From: Mucilaginibacter frigoritolerans | Lineage (GTDB): Bacteria; Bacteroidota; Bacteroidia; Sphingobacteriales; Sphingobacteriaceae | NCBI RefSeq assembly: GCF_007830615.1 | Contig: NZ_VLLI01000001.1 | Location: 671,276 to 735,275 of the forward strand | Length of the DNA stretch: 64,000 nt | Direction of reading: 5' to 3' | In this document: positions 25,884 to 33,850 of the stretch, piece by piece | Layout of the letters: every line of letters begins with the position of its first letter | How positions within the stretch are numbered: position 1 is the first letter of the stretch | Made by a program: the position numbers and the translations under genes | The notes under the pieces: generated by a model | Database searches by the model: none | Told to the model about the DNA's origin: nothing | Seen by the model: only the letters and a program-made list of their open reading frames with translations

Positions 25884-27767
25884 TTAGATCAAATTAACAC
25901 TACGGTTTACAAACTCAGTAAGCTCAGCACCGGTTAACAGGCCTTGCGAAAGTAAAGCAAGGTCAAATGCCTGTTTTGATAATGCAGCTTGCACTTCAGT
26001 ATTTTCCTCGTTTAATATGCGGCTTATCAGTTTGTGGTTGCCGTTTACAATAACTTTATAATTATCAGGCATACTGCCATAAAAGCCCATTCCGCCGCCC
26101 ATTGCGGCCATTTCTTTCATACGGCGCATAAACTCGTCCATGGTTACAGTTACCGGTAATTCATCGGGGTTTAAACTTTCCAGTTCAACTTTGTAAGCCG
26201 GTTTGTTAATAGCTTTATTAAAAATGTCTTTAACTTTTGTAGCTTCTTCTTCTGTTAAAACATGTTCAAGGGCATCTTCCTTTTTAATCAATTTATCAGC
26301 AACATCGGCATCAACACGTTTAAATGAAGTTTTATCCAGTTTCTGCTCTAAATGGCCAATAAAATGGTTGTCAATTGGAGAATTCATCAGTAAAATATCA
26401 TAACCTTTTTTATTGGCTGATTGAATGAAAGCATCTTGTTTAGCGGGGTCATTAGTATAAATATACACTAGTTGGCCATCTTTGTCAGTTTGCTCAGGAG
26501 TTACTTTGTCTTTATACTCGTTTAAAGTATAGTTTTCATTTTTGGTATTGCTTAACAGAACAAAGTCTTTGGCTTTATCATAAAACTTCTCTTCGCTCAC
26601 CATTCCGTATTTTACGAAAAGGCCAATGTCTGTCCATTTTTCTTCAAATGCTTTACGGTCACTTTTAAATAATTCTGCCAATTTATCGGCTACCTTTTTG
26701 GTGATGTAGCTGTTTATCTTTTTTACATTACCATCAGCCTGTAAAAAACTGCGTGATACGTTAAGCGGAATATCCGGTGAATCAATTACACCATGTAACA
26801 ACATTAAAAATTCAGGAACGATGTCTTTTACCTCGTCAGTAATAAATACCTGGCGGGAGTAAAGTTTGATCTTGTTTTTCTGAACTTCAAAATCATTTTT
26901 AAGTTTAGGAAAGTATAAAACACCGGTTAGGTTAAACGGATAATCAACATTTAGGTGGATCCAGAATAAAGGATCTTCTGAGAAAGGATAAAGCTGTTTA
27001 TAAAAGTCGAGATAATCCTCATCCTTTAAATCATTTGGTGATTTTGTCCAGATAGGATTGGTTTCATTAATGATGTTATCAGTTTCAACTGATTTGTATT
27101 TGGTTTTACCTTCTTCATCAACACCATCTTCTTCTTCCTGGGTGTTGGTGCCAAATTTAATAGGTACAGGTAAAAACTTGCAATATTTATCCAATATTTC
27201 CTGCAGGCGATGTTTACTTAAAAACTCTTCAGAATCTTTATTGATATGAAGGGTAATTTCTGTACCTCGTTCTGCTAAACTACCTTCGCTTATTTCAAAT
27301 TCAGTACTGCCATCACAGGTCCAGTGTGCAGGTTCGGCACCATCCTGGTAAGATAAGGTTTCAATTTCAACCCTGTCGGCCACCATAAATGCAGAATAAA
27401 AGCCTAAGCCAAAACGACCGATAATCTCATTGGCGTCTTTTGATTCTTTAAACTTCTCCATAAATTCGGTAGCCCCGGAGAAAGCGATCTGGTTGATGTA
27501 TTTCTTGATCTCATCGGCGGTCATACCTAAACCATTATCAGAAATAGTAATGGTCTTTGCTTCTTCATCAAAAGCAACTTCTACACGAAGATCGCCCAGT
27601 TCGCCATTGTATTGTCCTAATGAACTTAAGCGTTTAATTTTTTGGGTAGCATCAACAGCATTTGATACTAACTCACGTAAGAAAATCTCGTGATCAGAGT
27701 ACAAAAACTTTTTAATGATGGGGAAAATATTTTCGGTATGGATCGAAATTGTGCCTTTTTCTTGCAT
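25884..27767 (-). CDS. htpG: Molecular chaperone HtpG (Hsp90)
   Basis: 627 residues, a normal bacterial Hsp90 length. The N-terminal GHKL ATPase domain has FLRELVSNAVDATQKIK, DNGLGM and GRFGLGFYSAFMVAD. The middle domain contains FPLNVSR-type motif IPLNVSRSFLQAD. The C-terminal dimerisation domain follows, with a Met/Gly-rich stretch near RRMKEMAAMGGGMGF. HtpG refolds client proteins in the cytoplasm. The gene is single, ends in a terminator, and has a -24/-12-like sequence upstream (27815-27831). Confidence 0.97.
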   Translation of the reverse strand: MQEKGTISIHTENIFPIIKKFLYSDHEIFLRELVSNAVDATQKIKRLSSLGQYNGELGDLRVEVAFDEEAKTITISDNGLGMTADEIKKYINQIAFSGATEFMEKFKESKDANEIIGRFGLGFYSAFMVADRVEIETLSYQDGAEPAHWTCDGSTEFEISEGSLAERGTEITLHINKDSEEFLSKHRLQEILDKYCKFLPVPIKFGTNTQEEEDGVDEEGKTKYKSVETDNIINETNPIWTKSPNDLKDEDYLDFYKQLYPFSEDPLFWIHLNVDYPFNLTGVLYFPKLKNDFEVQKNKIKLYSRQVFITDEVKDIVPEFLMLLHGVIDSPDIPLNVSRSFLQADGNVKKINSYITKKVADKLAELFKSDRKAFEEKWTDIGLFVKYGMVSEEKFYDKAKDFVLLSNTKNENYTLNEYKDKVTPEQTDKDGQLVYIYTNDPAKQDAFIQSANKKGYDILLMNSPIDNHFIGHLEQKLDKTSFKRVDADVADKLIKKEDALEHVLTEEEATKVKDIFNKAINKPAYKVELESLNPDELPVTVTMDEFMRRMKEMAAMGGGMGFYGSMPDNYKVIVNGNHKLISRILNEENTEVQAALSKQAFDLALLSQGLLTGAELTEFVNRSVNLI

Positions 27768-27814
27768 AATTCTTTTAATTGATTGAAGTTAACGTTTTAG
27801 TGATACTTGCAATC

Positions 27815-27831
27815 ATCAACCCTTGTTCCAA
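27815..27831 (-). promoter_or_regulatory. Sigma-54-like -24/-12 sequence upstream of htpG
   Basis: On the minus strand the sequence TTGGAACAAGGGTTGAT matches the sigma-54 pattern YTGGCACGNNNNTTGCW at most of the conserved positions, with canonical spacing. It lies 47 bases before the htpG ATG. The GC of the -12 element is GA here. The match could be coincidental. Confidence 0.35.
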
Positions 27832-27882
27832 AGTGAGTAATGTTGCCAAATTGACAGCATTGCAAGGACTTAAGTCAAATAA

Positions 27883-28404
27883 CTATTTAATAGCTGTTAA
27901 AAAGGCATCTAATAATGAAAGCAAAGACTCTTTAGTTCCCGGATCTTTTACTTCGCCGCTTTCCATTTTTGAGCGGATATAAGGAATAAGAAGTGTTGCA
28001 TCTTTTATTAAATTTGCATCAATCGCGCCTAATATTTTAATCAGTGCCTCATGTGCATTCTGGCCCCCAGTTGAGGCAGTTATTAAGGCGGTAGGTTTAC
28101 CAGAAAATGATCCGCTTGAAACGGTCCAGTCCAAAGCGTTTTTCAACTGCCCGGGTACGCCAAAGGCATATTCAGGTGTACAGATAATAATTCCGTCGGC
28201 TCCCTTTATAAAGCTTCGAAGGTCTGCCACTGTATCGGGTGGAAGCTCATGATCATTTCCGGGATCAAAAGGAGGGATGCGCGCCAAATTTTCATAAATA
28301 AAATAGCGGGTATCAGCAGGCATCATTTTGCCTAAAAAATGAAGGATAGCATGATTTGATGACCCTGAGCGCAGGCTGCCGGATATGGCAAAAATTCTTT
28401 TCAA
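27883..28404 (-). CDS. NADPH-dependent FMN reductase family protein
   Basis: 173 residues from a TTG start at 28404. It has the flavodoxin-like fold of NAD(P)H-dependent FMN reductases: FAISGSLRSGSSNHAIL phosphate-binding loop, then CTPEYAFGVPGQLKNALDW, the hallmark PEYxxxxPGxLKNALDW motif. It reduces FMN or quinone-like acceptors in the cytoplasm. It lies between htpG and the histidine kinase on the same strand, with a 95-base gap to the kinase gene; it is probably an independent gene. Confidence 0.9.
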   Translation of the reverse strand: MKRIFAISGSLRSGSSNHAILHFLGKMMPADTRYFIYENLARIPPFDPGNDHELPPDTVADLRSFIKGADGIIICTPEYAFGVPGQLKNALDWTVSSGSFSGKPTALITASTGGQNAHEALIKILGAIDANLIKDATLLIPYIRSKMESGEVKDPGTKESLLSLLDAFLTAIK

Positions 28405-28499
28405 CCCTTATGAAACTATTGTTGGATACGTTAATGAATTAATCTCAAAGCAAAATAACAAATTAAAATTGAGATTAGCCATTGGTACGGTATATCAAC

Positions 28500-29852
28500 C
28501 TAATGGGTTGTGCTAAACTGTAAAATAAAGGCTGAGCCCACGCCATCTGTTGATTGCACCTGGATATTGCCTTTATGCAGCAGCATAATTTGTTTACACA
28601 AACTTAAGCCAATTCCACTACCGCTTTTACGTGTACTGAAAAATGGGATAAATATTTTATCTAATAGTTCAGGAGGCATTCCTAGTCCATTATCAACTAC
28701 TTTAACCAAAATTTTGTTATTCTGGACTTCCGCCGCCAGGGTTAATCGTGGCTCTTCACGGTCTTTTACTGCTTCAACGGCATTCACCATTAAATTAATC
28801 ATTACCTGTTCAATAAGGTTAAGATCGGCTTCAATGAAGAGTGTAGGGTCACGTAAAATAATTTCAAGGTCGATGTGTTTTTTCTCTAAAGTAGGTCGCA
28901 TCAGGCTATTAAGCGTTTCGAACAGGTTGCGAACCAATATTTTAGTGAGGTCAAGTTTAGTAATCTTGTTAAGGTTTCGGTAGCTTTCGGTAAACTTAAG
29001 TAGGCCTTCACTTCTTCTTTTAATGGTATCAATGCCTAATTCAAGATCTTCCAGCTGACTGCTTACCGGACTGTTTGCAATTTCAGGACTTTTTAAACGA
29101 TTTTTTAGGGTATCGGCCAATGACGAAATAGGGGCTACAGAATTCATGATCTCATGGGTCATTACATTCAATAGCTTTTGCCATGCTTTTGATTCCGTTT
29201 CATCCAGTGCTTCACTCACATTCTGAAATGCCACCAGCTTATATATTTTATCCTCGCTTCGCATCACGCTGGCTGTTATCAGAATTTTTACCAGTTGTTG
29301 ATTACGTGATAACGTTATTATTTTAGCATCCCCAGGTTTAATCTTAATGATTTCATCGTATAATACTTCTTCGCGCTTTTGTAAGGAATGGATAGTTTTC
29401 AGATAAGGTACACCAATCAGGTTTTTAAAAGCTTCGTTTATCCAGCCTGTCTCACCATTTTCCTGTTCGTATGATAATATACCAGTATCAACCAGTTCCA
29501 GTATCTTTTGTAAATAGTGGTATTGGGTTTCACGTTCGCGGCTTATCAGTTTAAAGGTTGTATTGATTTCGTTAAAGCCTTTACGCAGTGGCTTAAGTTC
29601 ATTGGGGGCTTTACGTACATCAAAATGTCTCGAAAAATCACGATAGTGAATGGATTCAACAAACTGACTAACCTCGTCCTGTGCCTTTTTTTGAAACCTG
29701 ATCAGATCAATTACCTCATAAACAGAAAGCGTAATGGTGATTACCAGAAAAACATACAGCCCCTTTACCACCAGTATGGAGGTAACAGTAAGGGTAAGAA
29801 ACATCAATATTACCCGCAGCACCAGCCGCCATTCGTAGCGTTTAAATATCAT
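28500..29852 (-). CDS. Sensor histidine kinase, NtrY-like, partner of the sigma-54 regulator
   Basis: 450 residues. Two membrane helices at about residues 12-30 and 32-50 with almost no periplasmic loop, then a HAMP/coiled stretch, a PAS-like domain (about 110-215), and a HisKA domain with H233 in MTHEIMNSVAPISSL. The HATPase part has NLMVNAVEAV, DNGLGMPPELLDKIF and GSGIGLSLCKQI. The HEIMNSVxPI H-box resembles the NtrB/NtrY group. The minimal periplasmic part suggests it senses within or below the membrane. The gene start overlaps the regulator stop by 11 bases, so the two are coupled and form a two-component system. Confidence 0.92.
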   Translation of the reverse strand: MIFKRYEWRLVLRVILMFLTLTVTSILVVKGLYVFLVITITLSVYEVIDLIRFQKKAQDEVSQFVESIHYRDFSRHFDVRKAPNELKPLRKGFNEINTTFKLISRERETQYHYLQKILELVDTGILSYEQENGETGWINEAFKNLIGVPYLKTIHSLQKREEVLYDEIIKIKPGDAKIITLSRNQQLVKILITASVMRSEDKIYKLVAFQNVSEALDETESKAWQKLLNVMTHEIMNSVAPISSLADTLKNRLKSPEIANSPVSSQLEDLELGIDTIKRRSEGLLKFTESYRNLNKITKLDLTKILVRNLFETLNSLMRPTLEKKHIDLEIILRDPTLFIEADLNLIEQVMINLMVNAVEAVKDREEPRLTLAAEVQNNKILVKVVDNGLGMPPELLDKIFIPFFSTRKSGSGIGLSLCKQIMLLHKGNIQVQSTDGVGSAFILQFSTTH

Positions 29853-31197
29853 ATTTGCTTAATCTGCGGTATAAAGCGGTGCGCGTTAGTCCTAATTCTT
29901 TAGCTGCCCGGGTAATATTGCCATTATGCTTTTCAATTACCTTTAAAATGGCATTTTTCTCCATGATGCTTAATGGGACGTTATCATCATCAACCGCTAA
30001 ATCGGCAGTGGTTTCTAAAATAGAGAATATAAGATCATCCGGTTTCAATACATGGTCATCAGCCATAATTACTGCCCTTTCAATAGTATATTGTAACTCG
30101 CGCACATTACCCGGATAATTATATGATTTCAACTTCTGTAAAGCTGAGGCATCAAAATCCATTGATGGTTTTAAGTACTTACTTGCATAAAGCTTGGCAA
30201 AATGGCGTGCCAATATTACAATATCTTCATTGCGTTTGCGCAATGGTGGCATATTAATTTCGACCGTATTGATACGATAGATAAGATCTTTTCTGAAGCG
30301 ATTTTCATTAGCAAGTTCACTAAGTGGCGCATTTGTAGCACAAATCAGCCTGATATCAACATCAACTGCCTTATTGGTTCCCAATCTGGTTACCTGTCTG
30401 TTTTGTAAAACAGTTAACAGTTTTGCCTGTTGCTGCAGCGATATATTACCAATTTCATCCAGAAATAAAGTGCCACCCTGGGCTTCTTCAAATCGTCCGA
30501 TCCTGTCCTCACGGGCATCCGTATAAGCGCCTTTTTTGTGACCAAAAAGTTCACTTTCAAACAATGTATCGGTTAATGCACCTACATCCACTTTAACAAA
30601 AGGTTTACCTGCACGCAATGATCGCTCATGTATAGCTTTTGCCATCAGATCTTTACCAGTACCATTCTCACCTAAAATCAAAATATTGGCATCTGTGGGA
30701 GCGATCTTATTGACCTTGTGGAAAATATCCTGCATCACATCCGATTCACCCAGAATAGAGGTGTCTCCTCCACTTCCCTTTGTAACAGATTTGATTTGCT
30801 TAATGCCTTCTTTTTTATCTAGAAGTTCCTTAATGGTATCAATAAGTTTTTCATTGTGCCATGGCTTAACAATAAAATCATTTGCCCCTTCTTTTAGTGA
30901 GCGAACGGCCAAATCAATATCGCCATATGCAGTAATCATTATTACGCAAACTTCAGGCTTCCATTCTTTAACTTTGCGTAGCCAGTACAACCCTTCATTG
31001 CCTGTATTTATTGCACTGTTAAAATTCATGTCAAGCAAAACCAAATCCACTTGGTTACGCTGAAGCAGCCAGTTAAGATTTTCAGGATTTTTTTCGGTAA
31101 TAACCTCATTTGCTTCTGTTTTTAATAGAAGTTTAACAGCAGTTAATACGTCAGGGTCATCGTCAACTATTAAAACAGTAGCTTTTTTTAGTATCAT
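29842..31197 (-). CDS. NtrC-family sigma-54-dependent response regulator
   Basis: 451 residues. A receiver domain with D12/D13 and phospho-acceptor D56 (VDLVLLDMNF) and K111 is followed by an AAA+ domain: Walker A GENGTGKD (176-183) and Walker B GTLFLDE (242-248). The sigma-54 contact loop is GAYTDA (223-228) instead of the usual GAFTGA. A Fis-type HTH closes the protein (NITRAAKELGLTRTALYRRL). It should bind upstream enhancers and remodel sigma-54 holoenzyme. It diverges from the export array across a 417-base gap that contains a two-dyad enhancer; three more copies of this enhancer lie within the array. It is the best candidate activator of the array. Confidence 0.93.
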   Translation of the reverse strand: MILKKATVLIVDDDPDVLTAVKLLLKTEANEVITEKNPENLNWLLQRNQVDLVLLDMNFNSAINTGNEGLYWLRKVKEWKPEVCVIMITAYGDIDLAVRSLKEGANDFIVKPWHNEKLIDTIKELLDKKEGIKQIKSVTKGSGGDTSILGESDVMQDIFHKVNKIAPTDANILILGENGTGKDLMAKAIHERSLRAGKPFVKVDVGALTDTLFESELFGHKKGAYTDAREDRIGRFEEAQGGTLFLDEIGNISLQQQAKLLTVLQNRQVTRLGTNKAVDVDIRLICATNAPLSELANENRFRKDLIYRINTVEINMPPLRKRNEDIVILARHFAKLYASKYLKPSMDFDASALQKLKSYNYPGNVRELQYTIERAVIMADDHVLKPDDLIFSILETTADLAVDDDNVPLSIMEKNAILKVIEKHNGNITRAAKELGLTRTALYRRLSKYDI

Positions 31198-31477
31198 TAT
31201 TTTTTAGTTCGTGGTGGATAAGAATATGTTTGTAAGCCGGGTACAAAGCTCAGTACTTACTACACATATCCAATAATACCATAATTATCAATTATTATCC
31301 AAATGTTTATAAATTTATGATGAATCATAACGTATAGACTTACTAAGCCATTATCAATTTTTATGCTAAAAGTATAAACAATAAAGAAGGTGAGCTATAA
31401 ATAGTTAGTTATGAACTATTAATCGTTGTATATGAATAATAGAGTGGTCTTAACATCATAAACGGGTAAATAAGTAT
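31198..31477. other. Divergent intergenic region upstream of the array enhancer
   Basis: AT-rich, without a convincing ORF. It should hold the promoter of the two-component system; a minus-strand TTTGGATAATAATTGAT around 31287-31303 resembles the array's -24-like element but is not assigned. A degenerate ATCATAA-xCG site lies near 31455-31464, about 26 bp upstream of the first enhancer dyad, and another ATCATAA at 31324-31330. These may be weak extra binding sites. Confidence 0.4.
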
Positions 31478-31516
31478 TGTATCATAACCGTACACTTGTT
31501 GTAACAGAAGCGTACG
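31478..31516 (+). promoter_or_regulatory. Enhancer element A (two TGT-N11-ACA-type dyads) upstream of the adaptor gene
   Basis: A 39-bp element repeated at four places in the array. It is made of two 17-bp units starting at 31478 (TGTATCATAACCGTACA) and 31500 (TGTAACAGAAGCGTACG), 22 bp apart, so on the same DNA face. Shared positions are TGT at both unit starts and CGnAC at both unit ends. It lies 52 bp upstream of a TGGCATG element, a normal position for an NtrC-type enhancer. Confidence 0.8.
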
Positions 31517-31568
31517 CCTTATTTAGTTAAATGTGGTTTAATTTATTGAAATACAGTTATTTAATTTG

Positions 31569-31584
31569 TGGCATGTGTTTTTAT
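31569..31584 (+). promoter_or_regulatory. Sigma-54-like promoter A
   Basis: TGGCATGTGTTTTTAT. The -24 half (TGGCATG) is close to TGGCACG. The -12 half is TTTTAT and lacks the usual GC. The same arrangement follows each of the four enhancers. It is 46 bases upstream of the adaptor GTG. Confidence 0.55.
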
Positions 31585-31614
31585 AACTAACTATCAAAAT
31601 ATAAAACAACAACA

Positions 31615-32868
31615 GTGGACAGAATAATTGAAAAAAAGACCTGGAATACCAAAAGGATACTGACAATTGCCGGCATAACAGCCCTTGTTTTACTTATTGC
31701 CGGTGCCATTTACTCTACATCTGGCAAAAGTAAGCTTGATGTTGATACTGAACGTTTAACTATCAGCACAATAACAAAAGGACCGTTTCAGGAAAATATT
31801 CCGGTGAATGGTGTGGTAATGCCATTAACTACCATTTATCTGGATGCTACAGATGGGGGAAGAGTGGAACAAAAGTTTGTTGAAGACGGAGCTATACTTA
31901 AAGTAGGCGACCCTATTATAAAATTATCAAATACAGATCTTGAACTAAGATTGGCTGATGAGCAAACTGCTGTTTACAATGCCGAAACGCAAATGCAAAT
32001 ATCTCATAACGCTGCTCAACAAAACACCATCTCCAAACTTAATTCAATGGCTGATGTGGATGTTGCTTTTAAAGAAGCAGAACGAATTTATAAACTGGAT
32101 AAGGATTTATACAGCAAAAAGGCAATTGGATTGCAGGAATACCAAACTGCGGTTAATCAATATGATTATCAGTTAAAACGTAAAAAATTGGCCATGCAGA
32201 TTCTGGTGCAGGATACTACATTGGTAAAGCAACAAGCACAACAGGCACAAGAGCAATACGCTCAAATGAAACAGACATTGGATCTTTTGAAGAAAAAAGT
32301 GAACGATCTGACTGTAAAAGCACATGTTGCCGGCCAATTAACTTCATTTGATTCAGAGATTGGCCAGGATAAAAAAGCCGGTGATCCCTTAGGTCAAATT
32401 GACGTGCAGTCGGGCTTTAAGGTTAGGGTTAGTGTTGAAGAACATTACTTATCTAGGGTTTTTACGGGCTTAACAGGTGATTTTCAGTTTGCCGACAAAA
32501 CCTATAAACTGATTATAAAAAAGGTGTTTACGCAGGTAGCTAACGGTCAATTTCAGGTTGATATGGCTTTTGTTGGCCCTACACCAACAGGAATTAGAAA
32601 AGGACAGACTTTACAGGTAAGACTTTTCTTAAGTGACCCAACACAAGCGCTGTTATTGCCTAAGGGTGGATTTTTTCAGCAGACCGGTGGTAACTGGATA
32701 TTCAAAGTAAGTGATGACGGAAGTAAAGCTTACAAGGTTGATATCCAAATAAACAGGCAGAGTCCTGATTATTATGAATTAACATCTGGATTAAAAGAAG
32801 GAGATAAGGTAATTACATCCAGCTACGAAACCTATGGCGACATACAGGAGCTGGTATTAAAGAAGTGA
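31615..32868 (+). CDS. HlyD/MacA-like periplasmic adaptor (membrane fusion protein)
   Basis: 417 residues from a GTG start. One N-terminal membrane helix (about residues 14-36, TIAGITALVLLIAGAIYS) anchors it in the inner membrane. A split lipoyl domain (PVNGVVMPLTTIYLD with GRVEQKFVEDGAILKVGD, later HVAGQLTSFDSEIG) flanks a long alpha-helical hairpin (about 110-235) rich in Gln and Ala, followed by beta-barrel and membrane-proximal domains. It should bridge an ABC permease to a TolC-type channel. It is the first gene of the array, directly behind enhancer A and promoter A, and is followed by ATPase 1. It is the only adaptor in view for eleven permeases. Confidence 0.92.
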   Translation: MDRIIEKKTWNTKRILTIAGITALVLLIAGAIYSTSGKSKLDVDTERLTISTITKGPFQENIPVNGVVMPLTTIYLDATDGGRVEQKFVEDGAILKVGDPIIKLSNTDLELRLADEQTAVYNAETQMQISHNAAQQNTISKLNSMADVDVAFKEAERIYKLDKDLYSKKAIGLQEYQTAVNQYDYQLKRKKLAMQILVQDTTLVKQQAQQAQEQYAQMKQTLDLLKKKVNDLTVKAHVAGQLTSFDSEIGQDKKAGDPLGQIDVQSGFKVRVSVEEHYLSRVFTGLTGDFQFADKTYKLIIKKVFTQVANGQFQVDMAFVGPTPTGIRKGQTLQVRLFLSDPTQALLLPKGGFFQQTGGNWIFKVSDDGSKAYKVDIQINRQSPDYYELTSGLKEGDKVITSSYETYGDIQELVLKK

Positions 32869-32937
32869 CGCCAATAAACAAACTAATTAACTCAACTATA
32901 AACTAAAGAATAAATTACCCCATGCAACGGGACAATT

Positions 32938-32944
32938 AAGGAGG
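32938..32944 (+). promoter_or_regulatory. Strong Shine-Dalgarno sequence of ATPase 1
   Basis: AAGGAGG, a perfect Shine-Dalgarno heptamer, lies 5 bases before the ATG at 32950. Such sequences are rare in Bacteroidota and none of the neighbouring array genes has one as strong, so translation of this ATPase may be set apart from that of the permeases. Confidence 0.6.
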
Positions 32945-32949
32945 CACCA

Positions 32950-33627
32950 ATGATAAAAATTACAAATCTTGAAAAATTTTACCGTACAGAAGAGGTAGAA
33001 ACCATCGCTTTAAATAAGCTATCAATTGAAGTTAAAACAGGGGAGTTTGTGGCAATAATGGGCCCTTCAGGCTGTGGCAAATCAACCTTGCTTAATATTT
33101 TAGGTATGCTCGATGATCCGGATGAAGGTAGCTACGTTTTTAATGGAATTGAAGTAGCCCACTTTACTGAACGTAAACGTGCCGATCTGCGTAAGCACAA
33201 TATCGGCTTCGTATTTCAAAGCTTCAACCTTATTGATGAATTAACCGTATTTGAAAATGTGGAACTTCCGTTGATCTACACTGGTGTTCCATCATCTGAG
33301 AGGGTTAAGCGCGTTGAGGAAGTATTGGACAAGATGCAGATCATGCATCGCCGTAATCACTACCCGCAACAGTTATCTGGTGGTCAGCAACAGCGTGTTG
33401 CTATTGCAAGGGCTGTAGTTAACAAGCCTAAATTAATACTGGCGGATGAGCCCACCGGTAACCTGGATTCAAGCAACGGTAACGACGTGATGGAATTGTT
33501 AACTGATTTGAACGAACAGGGTACAACCATTATAATGGTTACACACTCTGAGCATGATGCCCGTTACAGCCACCGTATCATCCGTTTACTGGATGGACAA
33601 ACGGTAATGGAAAACATCATGATTTAA
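32950..33627 (+). CDS. ABC transporter ATP-binding protein 1 (MacB/LolD type)
   Basis: 225 residues, complete nucleotide-binding domain: Walker A GPSGCGKST (38-46), Q-loop Q90, signature LSGGQ (142-146), Walker B LILADE (162-167), D-loop NLDS (171-174) and switch H199. All catalytic residues are canonical. The FQSFNLIDELTVFENVELPL segment is typical of the LolD/MacB/FtsE group that powers FtsX-type permeases. It lacks a membrane part, so it must pair with the separate permeases P1-P11. Gap of 81 bases after the adaptor gene, with a strong Shine-Dalgarno. ATPase 2 at the far end of the array is its divergent paralogue. Confidence 0.95.
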   Translation: MIKITNLEKFYRTEEVETIALNKLSIEVKTGEFVAIMGPSGCGKSTLLNILGMLDDPDEGSYVFNGIEVAHFTERKRADLRKHNIGFVFQSFNLIDELTVFENVELPLIYTGVPSSERVKRVEEVLDKMQIMHRRNHYPQQLSGGQQQRVAIARAVVNKPKLILADEPTGNLDSSNGNDVMELLTDLNEQGTTIIMVTHSEHDARYSHRIIRLLDGQTVMENIMI

Positions 33628-33650
33628 ATGTTGAATAGTATTTAGCCATA

Positions 33651-33704
33651 AGTCCGAAGCTGCATAATTTCCCAATTAAAAATCAGCAACTAAGACTTCG
33701 GACT
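33651..33704. repeat. Inverted repeat between ATPase 1 and P1 (arm 9 bp)
   Basis: AGTCCGAAG (33651-33659) and CTTCGGACT (33696-33704) are perfect complements separated by 36 bases. The transcript could fold into a long-loop hairpin. No T-run follows on the plus strand, so it is not a classical terminator. First of three inverted repeats in this 223-base gap. Confidence 0.6.
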
Positions 33705-33739
33705 AAAAAATAGTTTATATAAGTTAATTAAGTGCCTCT

Positions 33740-33771
33740 GCTAACCCTCTCCAAAAAATGGAGAGGTTAGC
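33740..33771. repeat. Strong stem-loop between ATPase 1 and P1
   Basis: GCTAACCCTCTCC pairs with GGAGAGGTTAGC (12 pairs, one bulged C) around a 7-base A-rich loop. This is the most stable structure in the gap. The downstream sequence TTGAGTTG is only mildly T-rich, so it may pause or partially terminate transcription, or protect the 3' end of the adaptor-ATPase mRNA. It resembles small genome-dispersed hairpins. Confidence 0.6.
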
Positions 33772-33788
33772 TTGAGTTGAAATCTACT

Positions 33789-33803
33789 GCGATAAAATAT
33801 CGC
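33789..33803. repeat. Short hairpin just upstream of P1
   Basis: GCGATA and TATCGC form a 6-bp stem with a 3-base loop, followed by TCTGTTCTT. It is the third inverted repeat in the gap before P1 and could add to attenuation. Confidence 0.45.
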
Positions 33804-33850
33804 TCTGTTCTTATTGTAAGTATTTGATTATTAAAATAATATACATCGTC

